7,955 bases of DNA from Phycisphaerae bacterium (lineage in GTDB: Bacteria > Planctomycetota > Phycisphaerae > Sedimentisphaerales > SM23-30). This document shows, piece after piece, positions 5,050 through 7,955 of this stretch. The stretch spans positions 1-7,955 of the forward strand of contig JAIPFO010000170.1 in the NCBI GenBank assembly GCA_021736565.1. The letters are read 5' to 3'. The stretch's first letter is position 1; every line of letters starts with the position of its first letter. The position numbers were made by a program, and so were the translations under genes. The notes below the pieces were generated by a model, which ran no database searches, had not been told where the DNA came from, and worked only from the letters and a program-made list of their open reading frames with translations.

Positions 5050-5440
5050 AGAGAGCGGACGTGGCGGTCGCTCATGCCTTCGGGCATGGGAGGAAAGTCC
5101 GGGCAGGACAGGGCAGGGTGATGGCTAACGGCCACCGGGAGCGATCCTCGGGACAGTGCCACAGAAAATACACCGCCGATGGTTCCTTCGCGGGGACACA
5201 GGTAAGGTTGAAATGGTGCGGTAAGAGCGCACCGCGGATGGCGTGAGTCATCTGGCAGGGTAAACCCCACCCCCTGCAAGACTAAACAGAGCCGAGTGCC
5301 GGCCCGGCACGCTTGAGGCTCGGGTATGTTGCTTCCGCTAACGCGGAGAGCCGGCGAGTAATCGTCGGTCCAGATAAATGACCGCCTGGCATCCCATGAT
5401 GTGGTGTTAAACAGGACCCGGCTTACGCGTCCGCTCTTTT
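5050..5440 (+). ncRNA. rnpB: RNase P RNA, bacterial class A
   Basis: The catalytic RNA of RNase P, which trims the 5' leader of tRNA precursors. Conserved blocks appear in the right order: GAGGAAAGTCCGGGC (5090-5104, P4 5' strand), ACAGTGCCACAG (5153-5164), the GGTGCGGTAAGAGCGCACC stretch (5215-5233), GGTAAACCCC (5259-5268, the L15 loop that pairs with tRNA 3' CCA), AGATAAATGACCGCC (5372-5386) and ACAGGACCCGGCTTAC (5411-5426, P4 3' strand). P1 is closed by GAGCGGACG (5053-5061) with CGTCCGCTC (5428-5436). P3 is CATGCC-TTCG-GGCATG at 5073-5088. About 390 nt is normal. Ends are set from P1 and are good to a few bases. Position 5415 is G where most bacteria have A (ACAGAACCC). Confidence 0.98.
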
Positions 5441-5443
5441 TTT
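5428..5443 (+). terminator. P1 strand plus T-tract as rnpB 3' end
   Basis: The 3' strand of P1 (5428-5436) runs directly into seven T at 5437-5443. This may act as the rnpB terminator, although the 5' partner strand is about 375 nt away. Confidence 0.45.
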
Positions 5444-5529
5444 GACGCCTGTTTTTGGCATCATACGTGTTGGTCCGCCTTTGGCGGCCCTGCTTTTGAG
5501 GTGGGGGGCAAGGGCTTTAAATGGAAAAA

Positions 5530-5564
5530 GGCTGAGCTGCCGGTGAGACGGCTCGATTCAGTCC
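5530..5564 (+). other. Foldable RNA segment upstream of the TolC-like gene
   Basis: GGCTGA (5530-5535) can pair with TCAGTC (5558-5563), enclosing an inner hairpin GCCG-GTGAGA-CGGC (5539-5552). There is no T-tract after it. It matches no riboswitch class that I can recognise. Confidence 0.25.
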
Positions 5565-5586
5565 GGATGGATAGAACCTGTAAAAA

Positions 5587-5603
5587 TTGACTTTTGAGGC
5601 AAC
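5587..5603 (+). repeat. Copy 3 of the interspersed element, before the TolC-like gene
   Basis: TTGACTTTTGAGGCAAC, 16 of 17 identical to copy 1 (1125). It begins 35 bp before ATG 5622. The nearest -10-like box (TAATCT, 5614-5619) is 21 bp away, too far for an ordinary promoter and almost on the start codon. Confidence 0.65.
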
Positions 5604-5621
5604 AAAGTAAGGCTAATCTAT

Positions 5622-7088
5622 ATGGCACCCTCCACAAAAAAAATTAGAACTATTGTAATCGGTCTTCTTTTCTCCCTGTTTGTTTTTTCTGGCTGTGTCC
5701 GTCAGGAGGAGATTTCCCGGGATTTCCAGTCGAATCGCCGAGCGAGTCATGAGAAACTCAGTCGAACGGTGGCGGTGGCGAAGGGGGGGGGAAACGCCGA
5801 GCGTCTTGTTATTAATGAGCTGGAAATTATCAGTGGCGACCTGGATATTGATGCGTGTGTTGAACTGGCATTCGTTCACAACAAAGAGATCCAGACATCT
5901 AAGATACACCTCCAGGAGGCCATCGGCCAGACCGTTGAGGCCCGGTCCACCGCGCTGCCGCAGGCGTCATTTAACGGCAGTGCGATTCGCAACGACGATG
6001 ACAGTCTTTTTGGTCAAAAAGAAAGCTACCAGCTTGGATTGCTGGTTCGCCAGCCATTGTACCTCGGCGGCCTGATCGGTACGGCGCTGGACGCCGCGGC
6101 GGTATTTTCCTACCAGACCCAGCAGGAACTCCGAAAAACCTGCCAGAAAGTACAACTCACGGTGCGCAAAGAATACCTGGCGATACTCCTGGCGAAGGAA
6201 TTGGTGGATGTTGCCCGGCAGGCCAAGGCCAACGCCCAGGAATTACTCACTGATACGCAAAAGAAATATCGCCTGGGGGTGGGGACGAAATTTGAAGTAT
6301 TACGGGCCCAGGTTCGGGTGAAGGATTTTGACGCCAGGCTGATTCGCTTTCAAAACGGTTACAAGCTGGCCAAAAACAGATTACTGAACACCCTGGGTGT
6401 TTCGCAGATGAGCCACGTTAGCCTGACCGACGCTTTAACGTTTGGCCCGATCACGGTGGATTCAGATATGTGTCTGCTGCGTGCGATGGAAAAACGGCCG
6501 GAACTGCTGATCGGCGAATCCTATATTCGACTGGCCAAAGACAATGTACTCTCCGAGCAGGCGGGGAACCGTCCGAATGTGTTCCTGCAGGGGCAATATA
6601 CCCGGTCGTACCCGGGGTTGGGATCTACGGTCGATTTTGGCGATATTAAAGGCGAGCGGAAATGGGACCGGTCGATGAATGCCGGCATTGTCGTGGAATG
6701 GGCCTTTTTCGATGGGCTGGCGACCCGCGGGCGGGTGATCAAGGCGAAGGCCATTCTGGATCAGCAGAAAGTGGCCCTGCGTAAACAGGAACAGCAGGTC
6801 CAACTGGAAGTCACCCAGAGTCTGTTAAACCTGGAGAGCAACCAGCGTTTTGTTGCCTCACAGGATGGCCGGGTGGAAGATGCGACAGAGGCCCTTCGGT
6901 TGGCCAAGGTGGGATTTCGCGAAGGGACCACGACCAGCCTGGATGTTATCTCGGCAGAGTTGGCGCTGGCCGAGGCGCAGTCGGATTATTACCAGGCGGT
7001 TCACAATTATATGGGCGACCAGTTAGACCTTAGCGCATCAATTGGTATCATCGGGGAAGAACCCCTTGGAATTAATAACACGCAGTAA
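5622..7088 (+). CDS. TolC/NodT-type outer-membrane efflux lipoprotein
   Basis: 488 residues, the usual size for the outer-membrane factor family, whose trimers form the outer-membrane channel and periplasmic tunnel of tripartite efflux or type I secretion systems. Residues 1-25 are a lipoprotein signal: KK near the start, a hydrophobic core and the lipobox FSGC with Cys25 as the lipidated residue. Two OEP repeats follow, about 77-265 (starts DACVELAFVHNKEI) and about 285-470, each with long Gln/Ala/Leu-rich helices. YLGGLIGTALDAA and FFDGLATRGRVIKAKA are the family's repeat-turn segments. Start ATG 5622 has AAGG at 5609-5612, 9 nt upstream. A run of nine G lies at codons 54-57. The adaptor gene follows 148 bp downstream, so the two probably work together. 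The exported substrate is unknown. Confidence 0.95.
   Translation: MAPSTKKIRTIVIGLLFSLFVFSGCVRQEEISRDFQSNRRASHEKLSRTVAVAKGGGNAERLVINELEIISGDLDIDACVELAFVHNKEIQTSKIHLQEAIGQTVEARSTALPQASFNGSAIRNDDDSLFGQKESYQLGLLVRQPLYLGGLIGTALDAAAVFSYQTQQELRKTCQKVQLTVRKEYLAILLAKELVDVARQAKANAQELLTDTQKKYRLGVGTKFEVLRAQVRVKDFDARLIRFQNGYKLAKNRLLNTLGVSQMSHVSLTDALTFGPITVDSDMCLLRAMEKRPELLIGESYIRLAKDNVLSEQAGNRPNVFLQGQYTRSYPGLGSTVDFGDIKGERKWDRSMNAGIVVEWAFFDGLATRGRVIKAKAILDQQKVALRKQEQQVQLEVTQSLLNLESNQRFVASQDGRVEDATEALRLAKVGFREGTTTSLDVISAELALAEAQSDYYQAVHNYMGDQLDLSASIGIIGEEPLGINNTQ
5783..5791 (+). repeat. G9 homopolymer inside the TolC-like gene
   Basis: Nine consecutive G encoding Lys54-Gly-Gly-Gly in the periplasmic stretch just after the lipid anchor. 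A one-base deletion would shift into a frame that stays open to 6075, giving a protein of roughly 150 residues. Such tracts slip in replication and are also a common place for sequencing error. Confidence 0.8.
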
Positions 7089-7100
7089 GCGTCAAAGCCG

Positions 7101-7113
7101 TTGATCAGATCAA
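7101..7113. repeat. Perfect dyad TTGATCAGATCAA
   Basis: Two 6-bp arms around a central A, 13 bp after the TolC-like gene stop codon and 124 bp before the adaptor start. There is no T-run after it, so it is a better candidate for a protein-binding site than for a terminator. Confidence 0.4.
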
Positions 7114-7197
7114 ACAGGTATTTGTCTCTGACAGATAAGGGCCGGCGACCGCTGGTGATTTGGACGTCCGCGTCATAAGTATTGTGGCGTGTTGAGC

Positions 7198-7220
7198 CTG
7201 ACTTTTGACGCAACCATCAA
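7198..7220 (+). repeat. Copy 4 of the interspersed element, before the adaptor gene
   Basis: 20 of 23 positions match copy 1 (1125-1147). It ends 16 bp before ATG 7237. Its TTTGACGC (7204-7211) is the exact reverse complement of GCGTCAAA at 7089-7096, so this spacer is bounded by an 8-bp inverted pair. No -10 box is found at a 16-18 bp spacing. Confidence 0.7.
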
Positions 7221-7236
7221 TTTGGAGTAATATAAC

Positions 7237-7955
7237 ATGAAAAAATGGAGCATCCTGGGATTAGTTGTTATCGTGCTGGGGGCAGCCGCGGCCTATCAGA
7301 TCCATATCATCCTGACCACCACACCGGCGGAGAGTATCGATAAGATCCAGAAGAAAACCGGGATCCCGGTCAGTATTTTCGAAACGGTTCGAGGCGACTT
7401 TAAACAGACCATCTCGGTCAGCGGTTCGGTCAAAGGGATCGTTGAAGTGCGTATCTCCCCGACGATCACCGAACGGATCGAGACGATACACGTTCAGACG
7501 GGCCAGAAGGTGACCCGGGGCGAACTGCTGGTGACCCTGAATGCCCGTGCGAGCAAGTTAAAGCTGGCCTATGCCCAGGCGGCCCTGGGGGCATCCGAAC
7601 AGCAACTGCTACGGTTAAAAAATGGGTCCCGGCCGGAAGACATCGAAATGGCCCGGGCACAGATGGCCGAAGCAAAAGCCAATTATGATCTGCAACAGAT
7701 CGAAACGCAACGCCAGGAGACGCTCTACAGCGAAGAGGCGACTACCTTACAGGCTGTCCAGCAGACCAAAGCCCAGTTTGACCGTGCCGAGTCGGTCTTA
7801 AAATCGGCCCAGGCCAATTACAACATGATCAAAGCGGGGCCACGGATTGAAGATATCAAGGCGGCCGAGGCCCAGAGGGCCCTGGCGAAAGTGGCGGTGG
7901 AGCAGGCCCAGAAGCATCTGGATGACCATTACCTCAAGGCTCCCTGCGACGGGGC
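7237..7955 (+). CDS. HlyD/AcrA-type periplasmic adaptor (membrane fusion protein), 3' end outside the window
   Basis: 239 codons are visible and no stop is reached. The start at 7237 has GGAG at 7224-7227, 9 nt upstream. Residues 5-19 are a hydrophobic N-terminal anchor with no lipobox. About 60-95 carry the first half of a lipoyl/barrel-sandwich domain (ISPTITERIETIHVQTGQKV, then RGELLVTLNA). About 95-225 form the coiled-coil hairpin, Ala/Gln-rich, with a repeated G-x-R-x-EDI signature (NGSRPEDIEMARAQ and AGPRIEDIKAAEAQ) at equivalent points in the two helices. LKAPCDG at the edge begins the second lipoyl half. This protein bridges an inner-membrane transporter and the TolC-like channel encoded just upstream. 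The G-x-R-EDI pattern recalls adaptors that work with ABC-type exporters, but the transporter type cannot be decided without the next gene. Confidence 0.94.
   Translation, partial: MKKWSILGLVVIVLGAAAAYQIHIILTTTPAESIDKIQKKTGIPVSIFETVRGDFKQTISVSGSVKGIVEVRISPTITERIETIHVQTGQKVTRGELLVTLNARASKLKLAYAQAALGASEQQLLRLKNGSRPEDIEMARAQMAEAKANYDLQQIETQRQETLYSEEATTLQAVQQTKAQFDRAESVLKSAQANYNMIKAGPRIEDIKAAEAQRALAKVAVEQAQKHLDDHYLKAPCDG

Larger units (their letters stand above)
5441..5603 (+). repeat. Spacer module B, between rnpB and the efflux genes
   Basis: Parts in order: TTTGACGCC (5441-5449), a hairpin CCGCC-TTT-GGCGG near 5475-5488, CTTTTGAGGTGG (5493-5504), a second foldable stretch (5530-5564), then A-rich sequence and TTGACTTTTGAGGCAAC (5587-5603). 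It mirrors module A at 4909-5006 but is about 65 bp longer. I see no coding sequence in it. Confidence 0.45.

Noticed and set aside
5013..5279. ORFs on both strands within 5013-5279
   Set aside because: They lie inside RNase P RNA, whose conserved blocks and closing helix are unmistakable.
5587..5619. Ordinary sigma70 promoter TTGACT...TAATCT before the TolC-like gene
   Set aside because: The spacer is 21 bp and the -10 would sit 2 bp before the start codon, leaving no room for a transcript start upstream of ATG.
6327..6337. TTGACGCCAGG inside the TolC-like gene, identical to 4910-4920
   Set aside because: It is in frame coding sequence (DFDAR) and the match does not extend on either side; probably coincidence.
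1..7955. CRISPR array, tRNA genes, transposase or integrase
   Set aside because: I looked for regular direct repeats with spacers, tRNA-like cloverleaf ends and transposase-like proteins and found none. The interspersed elements are too short and too irregularly spaced for CRISPR.

Overview
The window looks like a chromosomal segment from a Planctomycetota bacterium, most likely class Phycisphaerae (Sedimentisphaerales-like). The main hint is the first gene, a secreted protein ending in a single dockerin-type EF-hand followed by a short Cys/Pro tail. That ending is common in this group. The placement is an inference from style, not from a marker phylogeny. RNase P RNA is of the ordinary bacterial A type.

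Layout. (1) 1-1110, + strand: the 3' part of the dockerin-tailed secreted protein, then a small exported protein with four CxxC pairs and no recognised family. (2) 1119-2658, - strand: a compact housekeeping group of a DUF167/YggU protein, folK (folate synthesis) and a deoxynucleoside kinase; folK and the kinase overlap by 4 bp. (3) 2659-3087: an AT-rich divergent intergenic region. (4) 3088-5443, + strand: a CT398/COG1579 coiled-coil zinc-ribbon protein, a strong intrinsic terminator, an RNase HI fused to a cupin-like domain, and rnpB. (5) 5622-7955, + strand: a TolC-like outer-membrane lipoprotein and the start of an HlyD/AcrA-type membrane fusion protein. Together these form an efflux or type I secretion cassette whose inner-membrane partner should lie just beyond the window.

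The most interesting parts are the RNA-processing block and the spacers around it. Zinc ribbon, RNase HI and rnpB also occur together in Actinobacteria (from memory), where RNase H carries a phosphatase domain. Here the RNase H carries a cupin-like domain without the usual metal-binding histidines. The spacers hold a recurring short element, core TTGACTTTTGANG(CAACC), with copies at 1125, 4991, 5587 and 7198. The spacers before and after rnpB share the same order of parts. The function of this element is unknown. At 4991 it fits the -35 box of a plausible rnpB promoter, but at the other copies no correctly spaced -10 follows.

No tRNA, transposase, CRISPR array or phage gene was seen.
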